Assembly: GCA_030693515.1 (NCBI GenBank)
Contig: JAUYAK010000072.1
Span: 25,398-89,397 of the forward strand
Source of the DNA: Opitutaceae bacterium
Lineage (GTDB): Bacteria > Verrucomicrobiota > Verrucomicrobiia > Opitutales > Opitutaceae
DNA length: 64,000 nucleotides
Reading direction: 5' to 3'
Position numbers and translations under genes: made by a program. Below, piece by piece: positions 16,490 through 25,356 of this stretch. Under the pieces are notes generated by a model that saw only the letters and a program-made list of their open reading frames with translations, had not been told where the DNA came from and ran no database searches. The stretch's first letter is position 1; the number at the start of each line of letters is the position of its first letter.

Positions 16490-18019
16490 TCATTTTCCTT
16501 CGCGCGCCCACTGCTTCATGAGCGCGATGTTCTTCTCGGTCGCGGTCTCGCCTTTGCCCTTCTGGGCACGCCCGCCGGTGTAAACCGCCATGTCGCTGTC
16601 ATACATCGCGTCGGACTCGGGGCCGCGATCCTTGGTCTCGGCCATCCAGCGATCGAGGCGGGCGCGGAGTTTTTCGAGCGTGGCCCGATGCGCCGGATCG
16701 GCGGCGAGATTCTTCACCTGCCACCGATCGGTGGTCCATTCGTAGAGTTCCTCGACGGGACGCGTGGGCGCAAAGAGCAGCGACTCTGCGAGCGGATCAA
16801 GTTTTCCCGCGGCGTGGAGCGCGCGCAGGGTTTGCACGATGGACTTGCCGTCCTTGTAGGCGTTGGGCTGGAGCAGCGGGCGCTGCGGATGGAAATTGCG
16901 GATGTAGAGGAACCGCCCGTCGCGCACGCTGCGCAGGCGCTCGACGGTCTCGTCGCAACGATCGCGGGCGGCAAAGGCGAATTCGCGCGGCGCGGCGCCG
17001 GCGGCGAATACGTTGCGCCCCTGCATGACCGCCGGCACCGGCAGTCCGGCCACGGCGAGCGAGATGGGTGCAAGATCGATAAGCTCGACCAGATCGTCGC
17101 GCACCTGGCCGCGCGGGATGCCGGGGCCGCGCACCACGAGGGGCACATGCGCGCCCTCGTCGTAGAGAAACTGTTTCCCGCGCGCATGGCTGATGCCGTG
17201 GTCGGTGGCGAAGATGACGAGCGTCCGATCGAGCAGGCCCTCGCGCTCAAGGCGCGCGATCACGTCGCCCACGTGCTTGTCGGTGAAGCGCACGGCGTCG
17301 AGATAGGCCGCCCAGTCGCGCAGCAGCACCGGATCGCGCGGGTAGTAGGGCGGCAGCACGACCTTCTCCGGATCCGTGGCGGCGCCAAACTCGGCCTTCG
17401 CGCGCGCAGCGAGCGCCTGCGCGCTGGCATCGGTGCCGCCGCGGAGTTTTCCACCGGCGAGCTGCACCTGCATGAAGAACGGCTGGCCGGGCTTGCGCCC
17501 AGACCAGTCGGCGGCGTCATAGATTTTCGGGTCCCAATCAAAGTTGTAGTCGGTCTTGCCGAGCCCTTCCCCGCCCCCCTCGCCGTCGGCGGATTTTTTC
17601 CGCGCAGCCTTGGCCTTGCCGTTGCGGCTCACGGCCGGGAGGCCGCTGCCAATGCACGTGAAGTATCCGGCGCGCTGGAAAATCGCCGGCACGGGCTCCA
17701 CGCCGGCGGGCAGCGTGACCCTCTCGGTCCCCCGCCCGCTGCGGTGGTGATGAGCTCCGATGGTCGTCTGATACATGCCGGTGATGAACGCCGAGCGGCA
17801 GGGCGAGCACACGGGCGCCGGCGTGAAGGCGCGGGTGAAGCGCGTGCCCTCGCGAGCCAGGCGGTCGAGGTGCGGCGTCGCGATCAGGGTCTCACCGTAG
17901 CTGGACAAATTGGCCGACATATCGTCCACCATGAACCAGAGGATATTGGGCCGTTCCTGCGCGCCCGCGCGGCCGGCGAATAGAGCAAGGAGAACGAGGA
18001 GAGCGAGGAAGCGAGTCAT
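16490..18019 (-). CDS. Type I sulfatase (formylglycine-dependent), exported
   Basis: 509 residues with signal peptide (ends GRAGA). N-terminal PNILWFMVDDMSANLSSYG provides the metal-binding Asp pair (32-33). C71 in CSPCRSAFITG is the residue converted to formylglycine (C-x-P-x-R). Further metal/active-site residues appear in ATDHGISHARGKQFLYDEGAHVPLVVRGPG. It hydrolyses sulfate esters, probably on a polysaccharide, in the periplasm. Last gene of an operon with rhamnose mutarotase and a sugar symporter. An anaerobic-type or FGE maturation enzyme is not in the window. Confidence 0.9.
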   Translation of the reverse strand: MTRFLALLVLLALFAGRAGAQERPNILWFMVDDMSANLSSYGETLIATPHLDRLAREGTRFTRAFTPAPVCSPCRSAFITGMYQTTIGAHHHRSGRGTERVTLPAGVEPVPAIFQRAGYFTCIGSGLPAVSRNGKAKAARKKSADGEGGGEGLGKTDYNFDWDPKIYDAADWSGRKPGQPFFMQVQLAGGKLRGGTDASAQALAARAKAEFGAATDPEKVVLPPYYPRDPVLLRDWAAYLDAVRFTDKHVGDVIARLEREGLLDRTLVIFATDHGISHARGKQFLYDEGAHVPLVVRGPGIPRGQVRDDLVELIDLAPISLAVAGLPVPAVMQGRNVFAAGAAPREFAFAARDRCDETVERLRSVRDGRFLYIRNFHPQRPLLQPNAYKDGKSIVQTLRALHAAGKLDPLAESLLFAPTRPVEELYEWTTDRWQVKNLAADPAHRATLEKLRARLDRWMAETKDRGPESDAMYDSDMAVYTGGRAQKGKGETATEKNIALMKQWAREGK

Positions 18020-18041
18020 GGGGTGGGTGAAAATGCGAAGT

Positions 18042-18356
18042 TCAGGTGAGGTGGAAAACTTCCTTCAGCCCGCGCGACACCGGGCTGTGGTCGGGGTTGC
18101 TGGGCATCACATCGCCCATGTGCTGCCACCAGCGCTGGCAGACCTCGGTCCGCGCGATGGCGGCCCAGCGAGCCTCGTCCTCGATCTCCGCGTAGGCGAA
18201 TAGCTGGCGGGTATCCTCGTGCAGGAAGATGGAATAGTTGTGCACGCCGTGGGCCTTGAGCACGGCTTCCAGCTCCGGCCAGATGGGTTGGTGGCGGCGC
18301 GCATACTCGGCCTCGCGGCCGGGTTCGACGGACATCACGAAGGCTTTGCGGATCAT
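18042..18356 (-). CDS. rhaM: L-rhamnose mutarotase
   Basis: 104 residues, the same length as E. coli RhaM. Starts [13 protein letters not shown]; the family motif Y-x-x-R-H (Y18..H22, [12 protein letters not shown]) is intact, as are [18 protein letters not shown] and [12 protein letters not shown]. It interconverts alpha and beta L-rhamnopyranose so that rhamnose isomerase can act. ATG overlaps the upstream stop (ATGA). It implies that the operon's substrate contains L-rhamnose. Confidence 0.92.
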   Translation of the reverse strand: MIRKAFVMSVEPGREAEYARRHQPIWPELEAVLKAHGVHNYSIFLHEDTRQLFAYAEIEDEARWAAIARTEVCQRWWQHMGDVMPSNPDHSPVSRGLKEVFHLT

Positions 18357-20110
18357 GGCTGGGGTTTGACGAGATAAGCGTCGAGGGTCTTGGGCTGCTC
18401 CGGCGCTGCAGTGGGCGCAGGTGGCGCAGCATCCTGAGTGAAAGCCGCGGCGAGGGTCTGGAAGCGATCCCGGTCGGCCGGATCGCGCGCGACCTTGGTG
18501 CCGCGCTCCGCGAGTTCCCGCGCGCGATTCATAAAGCCCCGCTTGGCCGCGAGCAACGTCGCCTGCAGGAGCAGCGCCGTGTCGCGCGGGAAACGCACCA
18601 CACCCTCGAGCACCACCGCGAGATGCTCCTCCTGCGGCGGCAGCGCGGAGAGCGCCCACGTCTCGGCAATCAAGGCGTAAACCTCGGCCAGCGGTGGCGG
18701 CTGCTCGCGCGCGGTGAAGAGCGGCGTGAGCACCGCGCCGACTTGCTCGACGGAGAGCTGACCCTGGCCGTTCTTAAAACCGGCGCGCGCCTCGTCGAGC
18801 CGCAGCCGGGCCAGCTCCAGATAGGCGCGGGCGCGGCCGACCTTGGCGGCGGCGGCGGCCTCGAGGAATTTCCGGGCGCGCGCGTCGTTGCCCGCGAGTT
18901 TCTCGTCGAGCCCGAGCGCGGCCAGCAGCCGTGGATCGCGCTCCCCGCGCACATAGGGGGCGATGAGATGATTGCGCGCGGAGGTGCCGTGGCCGCCGAG
19001 GCGCAGCACCTCGCCCTTGAGGCGGCCCACATCGGCATCTGCGCCGGCCTTCAGCATCACGGGCGGCGGCTCCGGCAGCTCCTTGCCCTTCTTGGCACGG
19101 AACTCGATCTTCTTGCCCGCGGTGAAGCCGATGTGCCCGCGCAGCTCGATCGCGAACTGCTTGTAGGTTTTGCCGAAGCACTCCTGGAACAGCTGCTCGG
19201 TCGGCTCTTCGTCGTTGAGCCGATAGACATAACGGATGAAGGCCTGCTGCTTCTTCTTGTCCAAACCGTAGAGGCAGTAGTGGACGAAGGCGTAGCACTG
19301 CGCCGCCCAGAACGTCCCGCGCGTGCGCGGCTCGGCCGCCAGCATCTCGCCGAGCGGCATCAGCGCGCGCTGGTGCAGCAGGCGGTTGAAATCGCCGATC
19401 TTCTCCGCGCCAAAACCGTCGCCGATTTGCGCAAACACGATCGTCTTGCGGTCAAACTCCGTCGCGGCGAAAAGCTGCACCAGGCCCTCCTCGAACCACG
19501 GCGGCGGCGCCTTCGACAGCTGACGCCGGATGAGAAAGCGGAAATAGGCCGCGTAGAACGCCCGGTAGGGATCGGATTCGAGCCGGGTGTCGCCCTCGAG
19601 CTGCAGCTCCGCGATGGCAAAGTCCACGACGATGGCCGCGCGCTCGGGCGACTGGAAAAAGAGGCTGTTCGAGCCGTAGCGCTCGACCGAGCCATCGGCC
19701 GGCAGGAACTCGTCGAAACCCTTCCCGCGGCCGCAGAGCAACAGCGCCGTCGGCACGGGCACGTGGCCGCCCATGAGGCCGGGCATGATTTCGCGGATGA
19801 CTTCCTGCAGGAGGAGAAAGTCGCGCACGAAGCGCTTGGTCTCGCGCTCCGAGATGTTGGAGAGGATCTCGAAGCCCGGGACTTCCGCGTAGAGCCATTT
19901 CTCGGGCAGCGGCAGAAGCCGGCTGTCGGTGACCTCAAACTTCGGCAGTTCGATGACTGGGCCGGGGACAGTGGGCACATCGGCGGCAGCGAGCCGCACT
20001 GCCACTGCGAGCAGGAGCGCGGTGCTTAGGCGGCCAGCTTGCGGGCGCGCGCCCAAGCCGCGCCCGCAAGCGGTCTGCCGACTCGGACGGATTGCAGCGC
20101 TCAGAGGCAT
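18353..20110 (-). CDS. Peptidase-MA-like exported protein lacking HExxH (paralog 1)
   Basis: 585 residues. The start [12 protein letters not shown] is followed by a palindrome-encoded stretch ([17 protein letters not shown] 20037-20071) and then the hydrophobic core [16 protein letters not shown] of the signal peptide. Mature start [21 protein letters not shown] is shared with the neighbouring paralog. The middle has the gluzincin-like [13 protein letters not shown], but the helix that would carry HExxH reads [12 protein letters not shown], so zinc binding is lost. The C-terminal third is helical and repeat-like, resembling TPR. Probably a binding or scaffolding protein in the envelope. Confidence 0.65.
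   Translation of the reverse strand: MPLSAAIRPSRQTACGRGLGARPQAGRLSTALLLAVAVRLAAADVPTVPGPVIELPKFEVTDSRLLPLPEKWLYAEVPGFEILSNISERETKRFVRDFLLLQEVIREIMPGLMGGHVPVPTALLLCGRGKGFDEFLPADGSVERYGSNSLFFQSPERAAIVVDFAIAELQLEGDTRLESDPYRAFYAAYFRFLIRRQLSKAPPPWFEEGLVQLFAATEFDRKTIVFAQIGDGFGAEKIGDFNRLLHQRALMPLGEMLAAEPRTRGTFWAAQCYAFVHYCLYGLDKKKQQAFIRYVYRLNDEEPTEQLFQECFGKTYKQFAIELRGHIGFTAGKKIEFRAKKGKELPEPPPVMLKAGADADVGRLKGEVLRLGGHGTSARNHLIAPYVRGERDPRLLAALGLDEKLAGNDARARKFLEAAAAAKVGRARAYLELARLRLDEARAGFKNGQGQLSVEQVGAVLTPLFTAREQPPPLAEVYALIAETWALSALPPQEEHLAVVLEGVVRFPRDTALLLQATLLAAKRGFMNRARELAERGTKVARDPADRDRFQTLAAAFTQDAAPPAPTAAPEQPKTLDAYLVKPQP
20037..20071. repeat. 13-bp perfect inverted repeat inside coding sequence
   Basis: GCTTGCGGGCGCG (20037-20049) and CGCGCCCGCAAGC (20059-20071) flank a 9-bp spacer. 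It encodes part of the N-region between the start codon and the signal-peptide core of the paralog-1 gene, in frame. Confidence 0.75.
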
Positions 20111-20127
20111 CGCAGCCGGGGAAAGGC

Positions 20128-21984
20128 TTACTTCTTCTTCGTCGCGGCCGGCTGCTTGGCCGCCGGCGGCGGTTCGGCGGCGGGTGGAGCCGGCGGCAAG
20201 CTCGCCTTCAGATCCTGAAAGCGTTTTCGGCCCGGGCCCTCCGGCGTATGCTTGATGCCGTGATCGGCGAGCGCGTGGGCGGCCTGGAGTTCGTTCACAT
20301 CGGCGGCGAAACCGGCCGCGACAAAGATGAGCTTCATGCGCATGGGGAAAAGCTGCGCCCCATCGATCATCACCTTCACATCGTCGAGCTGCGGCTTGGC
20401 CGCGCTGCGCGTCCACGTGTCAGCCACGAGATCGTAGAGCGCGGGCATGTGCGGCGGGCTGAGGCGGACGGCGAGGACCGGGGCCAGAATCGCCGCGACC
20501 TGCGCGGGCGCGAACTGACCCTCCGGACCGGCAGGCTTGGCGAGCGCATCAGCGTAACGCATGCGGGCGAGCTCGAGGCCGGCATCAGGGCGCTTGGTTT
20601 TCGCGGCGTAGGCGGCCTCAAGAAATTTCCGGCCACGCTCAGACTCGCCATTCTCGCGATCATAGAGGCCGAGCGCCGCCAACAAATCGGGATCGCGTTC
20701 GCCGCGGGTGTAGGGCGCGACCAGCTCGGTGCGCGCGAGCTTGGTGTGACCGGCGAGCACGAGGGTCTCGCCCTTGATGCGGCCGACCTCAGACTGCGTG
20801 GCGTCGCGCAGCTCGAGGGGTTTCGGCGCAACGACGAGGTCCTCCTTGCCGGTGGCCTTGAAAATTTTCGCCTCATAGACGGTGAAGTCGCAGTAGCTGC
20901 GAATCTCCATGAGCATATCCTTGTAGCTCATTTCCCTGAACGTCTCCTTGCCGTCCTTCCCCTTGCCCTTCGAGAAGCGGAAGCACTCCTTGAACATCTG
21001 CTCCGTCACCGGCTCGCGCGCCGAGCGCTGCAGGAAGGTCATGAACTGCTTCTGGTATTTGCCCTTGTAGCCGTAGAGGCACATGTGAACGAAGGCGTAG
21101 GCCTGCTTGCCCCAGCGGTTGTTGCCGAGGGTGTTGGTCGCCTCGGGCGAGTCGTGCTGCACCTCGAAAAATTTCTGCAGCGGCAGCAGCGCCCGGCGGC
21201 GCAACGCGGCGGGAAAATCGCGATCCTCGGCGGGTGCGCCCGCCAGCGTGGTGGCATCACCGTCTTCGCCGCCGGCGGCGGCGTTGAGCTCGTTGATCTG
21301 CGCCACCATGGCGGCCGCAGCCGAAATGGTGTTGGGATCCTCCAGCTTCGCGAACTCGATGTAACGCTTGTCGAACTGCATCCGCATGATGATTTGCGAA
21401 AGCCCCTCCTCGAACCAAGCGGGCAGGCGCGGTTCGTTGTTCGAGAGCAGGTAGCGGACGTATTCGCGATAGAGCTGCTTGTCGTGCTCGACGGACATCA
21501 GGGTGTTGTCCGTGCCCGCGGAGTCGTTGCCAAGATCGAGGACGTTGAGCGTCGTGGACTCGAGATCGATCACGATGGCGGTCTGCGTGCCGCGCTTGAG
21601 GAAGAGACTGGCAAAGGCGGTGTCGGCCGAGATCTTGCCCGCCGGGATGAACTTGTCGAACTTCGCGCCCTTGCCGCAGATGATCAGCGCGGTGGGCTGC
21701 GAGATGCGCTGCGGCATGGGCCAGATGAGACTGAGCGCCTGGCGAAACATATCGAAATCGCGCAGCAGACGCTGGGTGCCTTTGACCGAGGCGTTGCTCA
21801 AGATCTCGAAGCCAGGCATCGTGCCGTAGCGCCACGACTCGGGCGGCGGCAGCTCGCGGTTGTCGGTGACGACGAACTTGGGCAGCTCAACCACGGGGTC
21901 GGCGGCGGCGGGGCGATCTTGCGCCGAAAGCGGCGCAATGAACCAAAACAGCGCAAGGGCAGGCAAGGCAGCCAGCAGTTTCAT
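20128..21984 (-). CDS. Peptidase-MA-like exported protein lacking HExxH (paralog 2)
   Basis: 618 residues; start MKLLAALPALALFWFIAPLSAQ gives a clean signal peptide. Mature start VVELPKFVVTDNRELPPPESW aligns with paralog 1, as do GFEILSN, RLPAWFEEGLSQI and the C-terminal repeat-like helices (LAALGLYDRENGESERGRKFLEAAYAA). The expected zinc helix reads LYREYVRYLLSNN, without HExxH. The two genes are 17 bp apart and clearly arose by tandem duplication. Paralog 2 lies downstream of the symporter in the same operon. Confidence 0.65.
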   Translation of the reverse strand: MKLLAALPALALFWFIAPLSAQDRPAAADPVVELPKFVVTDNRELPPPESWRYGTMPGFEILSNASVKGTQRLLRDFDMFRQALSLIWPMPQRISQPTALIICGKGAKFDKFIPAGKISADTAFASLFLKRGTQTAIVIDLESTTLNVLDLGNDSAGTDNTLMSVEHDKQLYREYVRYLLSNNEPRLPAWFEEGLSQIIMRMQFDKRYIEFAKLEDPNTISAAAAMVAQINELNAAAGGEDGDATTLAGAPAEDRDFPAALRRRALLPLQKFFEVQHDSPEATNTLGNNRWGKQAYAFVHMCLYGYKGKYQKQFMTFLQRSAREPVTEQMFKECFRFSKGKGKDGKETFREMSYKDMLMEIRSYCDFTVYEAKIFKATGKEDLVVAPKPLELRDATQSEVGRIKGETLVLAGHTKLARTELVAPYTRGERDPDLLAALGLYDRENGESERGRKFLEAAYAAKTKRPDAGLELARMRYADALAKPAGPEGQFAPAQVAAILAPVLAVRLSPPHMPALYDLVADTWTRSAAKPQLDDVKVMIDGAQLFPMRMKLIFVAAGFAADVNELQAAHALADHGIKHTPEGPGRKRFQDLKASLPPAPPAAEPPPAAKQPAATKKK

Positions 21985-22032
21985 ACGCGGATGAGACGAG
22001 CGCCGCCGCCGCAAGTTGCCGAGACTAAAAAT

Positions 22033-22126
22033 CCCCCTCGGCGGCGAGGGGGAGCACGTTGACCTCAACGCGCTTTCAGGAGCCACGCCGCGACCCAAGC
22101 GCGTTGGGTCAACGCGTTCCACCTAC
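22033..22126. repeat. Palindromic repeat pair; outer end supplies symporter stop codon
   Basis: A perfect hairpin CCCCCTC-GGCGGC-GAGGGGG (22033-22052) adjoins inverted arms at 22050-22075 (core ACGTTGACCTCAACGCG) and 22097-22126 (core CGCGTTGGGTCAACGCG, ending CCTAC). Read on the minus strand the last arm begins GTAGG, whose TAG is the stop of the symporter gene. It fills the gap between the symporter and paralog 2. Confidence 0.75.
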
Positions 22127-24150
22127 GGCCCCGCCGCGCGCAAAGCCCAGACAAACAGCCCGATAATCGCCCCCGAAAGCGCACAGCAGGCGGCAAAGCC
22201 GATGGCATCGACGCGGTCCCAGCGGCAAAACTCCCAGTTCGAGCGCGGCAGGAGCTTGGTGTCGTCAAACCGGGCGGGCCGCCGCCGCGTCGCCTCCAGC
22301 GCTGCGGCCTCAAGCTCGGGCGTGGCGCCGACCGGCGTCTTCATCTTGCCGTAGAAAATCGCCACGCGTTCGGCCTCCGTGCGCCGTGTGATCAGGCTGA
22401 CGCCGATCAGCACCGCGAAGGGAAACAAGGCGTCGAAAAAAAACTGGAGCGTGAAGCGCTGGTTGGGCGTGAGAGCGGCGACATCCACGCCGGCCCGGCC
22501 CAGCACCCAAACCTCGAGGTTGAAACGGTTGAGCCCACCGGCCGCGACCAGCGGGCTGGAGGGATCGCCGACGCGCTCGCGCACGACCTTGCCAAAATAC
22601 ACCCCCGTGCCCGGCTTGGCGCTCATCGCCGTGAGCTCTGGGTGCGCGGCGAGGCTCGGCACATGCGACGCCGTCCAAGGCACGACCAGAATCACGAGCG
22701 ACGAAAGCACCACGCAGGCCCACACCGCAGGCGCGGTCGTGCGCCGCCAGAAGAACGTCAGCAGCACCGCCGCGCCAAACGGCAGGTTCACCGTGAGCAC
22801 CACGTTCATGATCGAGAAAAAGCTGCCCATCATCAGCGCCGAGACCGTGCCCAGCACGAGCACCGCGACAATCACCAGCCGCGCACTGAAAATCGCCTGC
22901 GCGGTCGTAAGACCCGGGGCGATCGGCCGGAAGACATTGCGCACAAAGAGCGACGAGATCGCGAGGGCCTTGGCCGCCAGCGTGGACATCGTGCCGGCGA
23001 GCACGCCCGCGAGCATCAGGCCCACGAGCCCCGGGCCCAGCAGGCGGTTGGACATCGCCCCCCACACCTCGTCGGGATCGGCGAGCCCGCCCACCCCGAA
23101 GAGCGCGACGGCAATCAGCCCGGCAAACGCCCAGAGCACGATCATGACCCGCTTGAGGTAGTTGCCGGATACGCCGCAGCGCGCGGCAAACTCGTCCTTC
23201 GCCGAACCGCAGATGCCCATGTTGTGGCTGAGGCCGGCGTTCTGCACGATGCTCACGAGCAGAATCGCGCCGAGCGCCACGACGGAGAGCTGATCCGCAC
23301 CACCGCTCGCGAAGAGCTCGAACATTTTCGCCGGCACCTTGTGCGCGAGCTCACCCCACCCGCCAATCGCGGCCAGCCCCGTGGGGATCAGCAGCAGCGA
23401 AAACACGATGATGAGGATGCTCTGCAACCCCTCGTTGACGGCCGCCGCGGACATGCCGCCGATCACGATGTAGCCGCCGACAATCAGCGAAAACACGACG
23501 TAGAACACCATCGCATTGAGCTCTGTCGCGGCGCTGCCGAGCTGCCCGCGGGCATTCCGATCGCGCAGTTCCTCCAGGCGCGAGAGGGGTTCGCCGACCA
23601 CCGGCACCGCGGCGTGCTGTTTTTCCAAGGCCTTCAGCTCGCGATAGCCCTCGACGCGCGCGCGATCCGCGGTCGTCCACGACGTCTCGGGCTTCACGAC
23701 CAGCGACGACGCGATCTTGTAAGCCGTCACGTTGCCGAAGCCGAGAAACACGCACGCCACGAGAATCTGGAAAAGCGCGTAGAACATGCTCAGCCCACGG
23801 CTCCCATAGCGATCCTCGAACAGGTCCGAGAGCGTGGTCAGCCGCACGCGCCGGAACCAGACGTTCATGAACCAGAAATACGGATTCATGAAGACCGTCT
23901 GGAAAGTGAGCCAGACTCCCGTGGCCCCGCGCTCGAAAACCTGGCTGGCGGTAAAGACCGCGCCCTGCGGTTCGGTGGCGTTGCCGAAATTCAGGAAGAA
24001 CTGGTAGAGTTTACCGAGCTTGCGGCCCGCGAGGAAGAATCCCTCCTCCGAGGCCGAGGCCCGGGCCGCGCGCAGGCCGATCCAGACGACCGCGATGAGA
24101 TACGCGGCGATAATCGCCAGATCGATAACGTGCAAACTGCCGATGCGCAT
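22123..24150 (-). CDS. Sodium:solute symporter family (SSS/SLC5) transporter
   Basis: 675 residues with about 13-14 hydrophobic helices. N-terminus HVIDLAIIAAYLIAVVWIGL, then the family's substrate/Na+ region FFLAGRKLGKLYQFFLNFGNATEP. An enlarged hydrophilic segment (about 165-230: SSLVVKPETSWTTADRARVEG...) and a long C-terminal extension with a Pro/Arg-rich stretch and a final helix distinguish it from short SSS proteins; extended versions are frequent in Planctomycetes and Verrucomicrobia. It likely imports the sugar released by the operon's hydrolases. First gene of the operon, divergent from the LacI gene. Confidence 0.88.
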   Translation of the reverse strand: MRIGSLHVIDLAIIAAYLIAVVWIGLRAARASASEEGFFLAGRKLGKLYQFFLNFGNATEPQGAVFTASQVFERGATGVWLTFQTVFMNPYFWFMNVWFRRVRLTTLSDLFEDRYGSRGLSMFYALFQILVACVFLGFGNVTAYKIASSLVVKPETSWTTADRARVEGYRELKALEKQHAAVPVVGEPLSRLEELRDRNARGQLGSAATELNAMVFYVVFSLIVGGYIVIGGMSAAAVNEGLQSILIIVFSLLLIPTGLAAIGGWGELAHKVPAKMFELFASGGADQLSVVALGAILLVSIVQNAGLSHNMGICGSAKDEFAARCGVSGNYLKRVMIVLWAFAGLIAVALFGVGGLADPDEVWGAMSNRLLGPGLVGLMLAGVLAGTMSTLAAKALAISSLFVRNVFRPIAPGLTTAQAIFSARLVIVAVLVLGTVSALMMGSFFSIMNVVLTVNLPFGAAVLLTFFWRRTTAPAVWACVVLSSLVILVVPWTASHVPSLAAHPELTAMSAKPGTGVYFGKVVRERVGDPSSPLVAAGGLNRFNLEVWVLGRAGVDVAALTPNQRFTLQFFFDALFPFAVLIGVSLITRRTEAERVAIFYGKMKTPVGATPELEAAALEATRRRPARFDDTKLLPRSNWEFCRWDRVDAIGFAACCALSGAIIGLFVWALRAAGP

Positions 24151-24277
24151 GACGGTGGGGCTAGGCGCACCTTGCGCCCGCCGAGTGGACCACGGCGAGC
24201 AAACACCGCCGGCGAGCGTCAGGCGGACGGCCAAAATGGAGAAACAAGTTGCCTTAGCCGTTTGGCCCATGACTATC

Positions 24278-24288
24278 CGGACAGTCCG
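24278..24288. promoter_or_regulatory. Candidate LacI-type operator half-site pair
   Basis: CGGAC-A-GTCCG is an 11-bp odd palindrome 4 bp upstream of the LacI start codon and about 130 bp from the symporter start, in the divergent 141-bp intergenic region. LacI operators are palindromes of similar size, but there is one copy only, so this is tentative. Confidence 0.3.
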
Positions 24289-24291
24289 ACA

Positions 24292-25326
24292 ATGGCTGCC
24301 TCCACCCCAACCCTACGTTCGCTGGCCAAGGAACTGGGGCTTTCACGCACCACCGTGTCCGACGCCCTCCGCGGCTCGCCGCGGGTAGACCCAACGACCG
24401 CACAGCGCGTGAAAGATGCCGCCGCCGCCGCCGGCTATCGGCGCAATCCGCTCGCCGGTGCACTCATGTCCGAGCTGAGGCGCTCGCGGGGCACGGCGTT
24501 TCGGGGCGTGATCGCGGTGGTGGACTGCGAGGAGCCGGAGCGGCCCAAAGTCGCCCAGCGCTTTCACAGCGAGCTGTATGCCGGTGCAGGGGCGAAGGCG
24601 GAAGACCTCGGGTTCATGGTCGAACGTTTCCCGGTGGGCCCCACGGGCGTGACGGTGTCGCGACTCGGGTCGATTTTGGAGTCCCGCGGCATCCTCGGGC
24701 TCATGCTGCTCCCCACGTGGGGCGAACCGGACCTCTCGGCGCTGGACTGGACGCGTTTCTCGGGCGTCTACACCGACTACCGCATCGAGCATCCGGCGCT
24801 GCACTCAGTCTGCTCCGATCACTACCGTTCCATGCTCGCGACACTGCGGCATCTGCACGCCTTGGGCTACCGGCGACCCGGGCTGCAACTCCAGCGCCGC
24901 CACGACGAACGGCTGGAATTCCGCTGGGCCGCGGCCTTCCGCGCGTTTCAGGAGCACGCGCTCGGCCTGGAGATCGTGCCGCCGTTGATCGTGGATGCGT
25001 TTTCACAGCGCGAGTTCGCGAAATGGTTTCGCCGCCATAAGCCCGACGTAGTGCTCAGCCACAGCACGGAAGCGCTCGACTGGATGGAAGGCTGCGGCGC
25101 GCAGGTGCCGAAAACACACGGTTTCGTCTGCCTGAACCTCCTCAGCCGCACGCGCCCCTGCGCAGGCCTCGATCTCCAGCCCCGCACCATCGGTGCCCGA
25201 GGGATGGAATTGCTCATCGCCCAGCTGCAGCGCAATGAAACAGGCATCCCCGAATGGCCCTCGACCATGACGATTCCCGCCAAGTGGGTGGACGGGCCCA
25301 CGCTCCGCGAAGCTGCGCCCGCCTGA
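24292..25326 (+). CDS. LacI-family transcriptional regulator
   Basis: 344 residues from ATG 24292 (MAASTPTLRSLAKELG); the open frame runs far upstream, but only because it is antisense to the symporter. The N-terminal HTH is canonical (LRSLAKELGLSRTTVSDALRGSPRVDPTTAQRVKDAAAAAGYRRNPLAGAL), followed by a periplasmic-binding-protein-like effector domain (GVIAVVDCEE..; SVCSDHYRSMLATLRHLHALGYRRPGL). Divergent from the symporter operon, which it probably controls in response to a sugar. Confidence 0.9.
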   Translation: MAASTPTLRSLAKELGLSRTTVSDALRGSPRVDPTTAQRVKDAAAAAGYRRNPLAGALMSELRRSRGTAFRGVIAVVDCEEPERPKVAQRFHSELYAGAGAKAEDLGFMVERFPVGPTGVTVSRLGSILESRGILGLMLLPTWGEPDLSALDWTRFSGVYTDYRIEHPALHSVCSDHYRSMLATLRHLHALGYRRPGLQLQRRHDERLEFRWAAAFRAFQEHALGLEIVPPLIVDAFSQREFAKWFRRHKPDVVLSHSTEALDWMEGCGAQVPKTHGFVCLNLLSRTRPCAGLDLQPRTIGARGMELLIAQLQRNETGIPEWPSTMTIPAKWVDGPTLREAAPA

Positions 25327-25330
25327 GAGG

Positions 25331-25351
25331 CGCGGGCGCACGAAGCCCGCG
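25331..25351. terminator. Hairpin between convergent lacI-type and ACIII operon ends
   Basis: CGCGGGC-GCACGAA-GCCCGCG, a perfect 7-bp stem with 7-nt loop, lies in the 30-bp gap between the two convergent stop codons. No T tract on either strand, so it may act weakly in both directions or be a repeat remnant. Confidence 0.4.
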
Positions 25352-25356
25352 ACCAC

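Noticed and set aside
22642..24291. N-terminal extension of the LacI regulator of about 550 codons
   Set aside because: It is antisense to the symporter; the HTH starts at ATG 24292.
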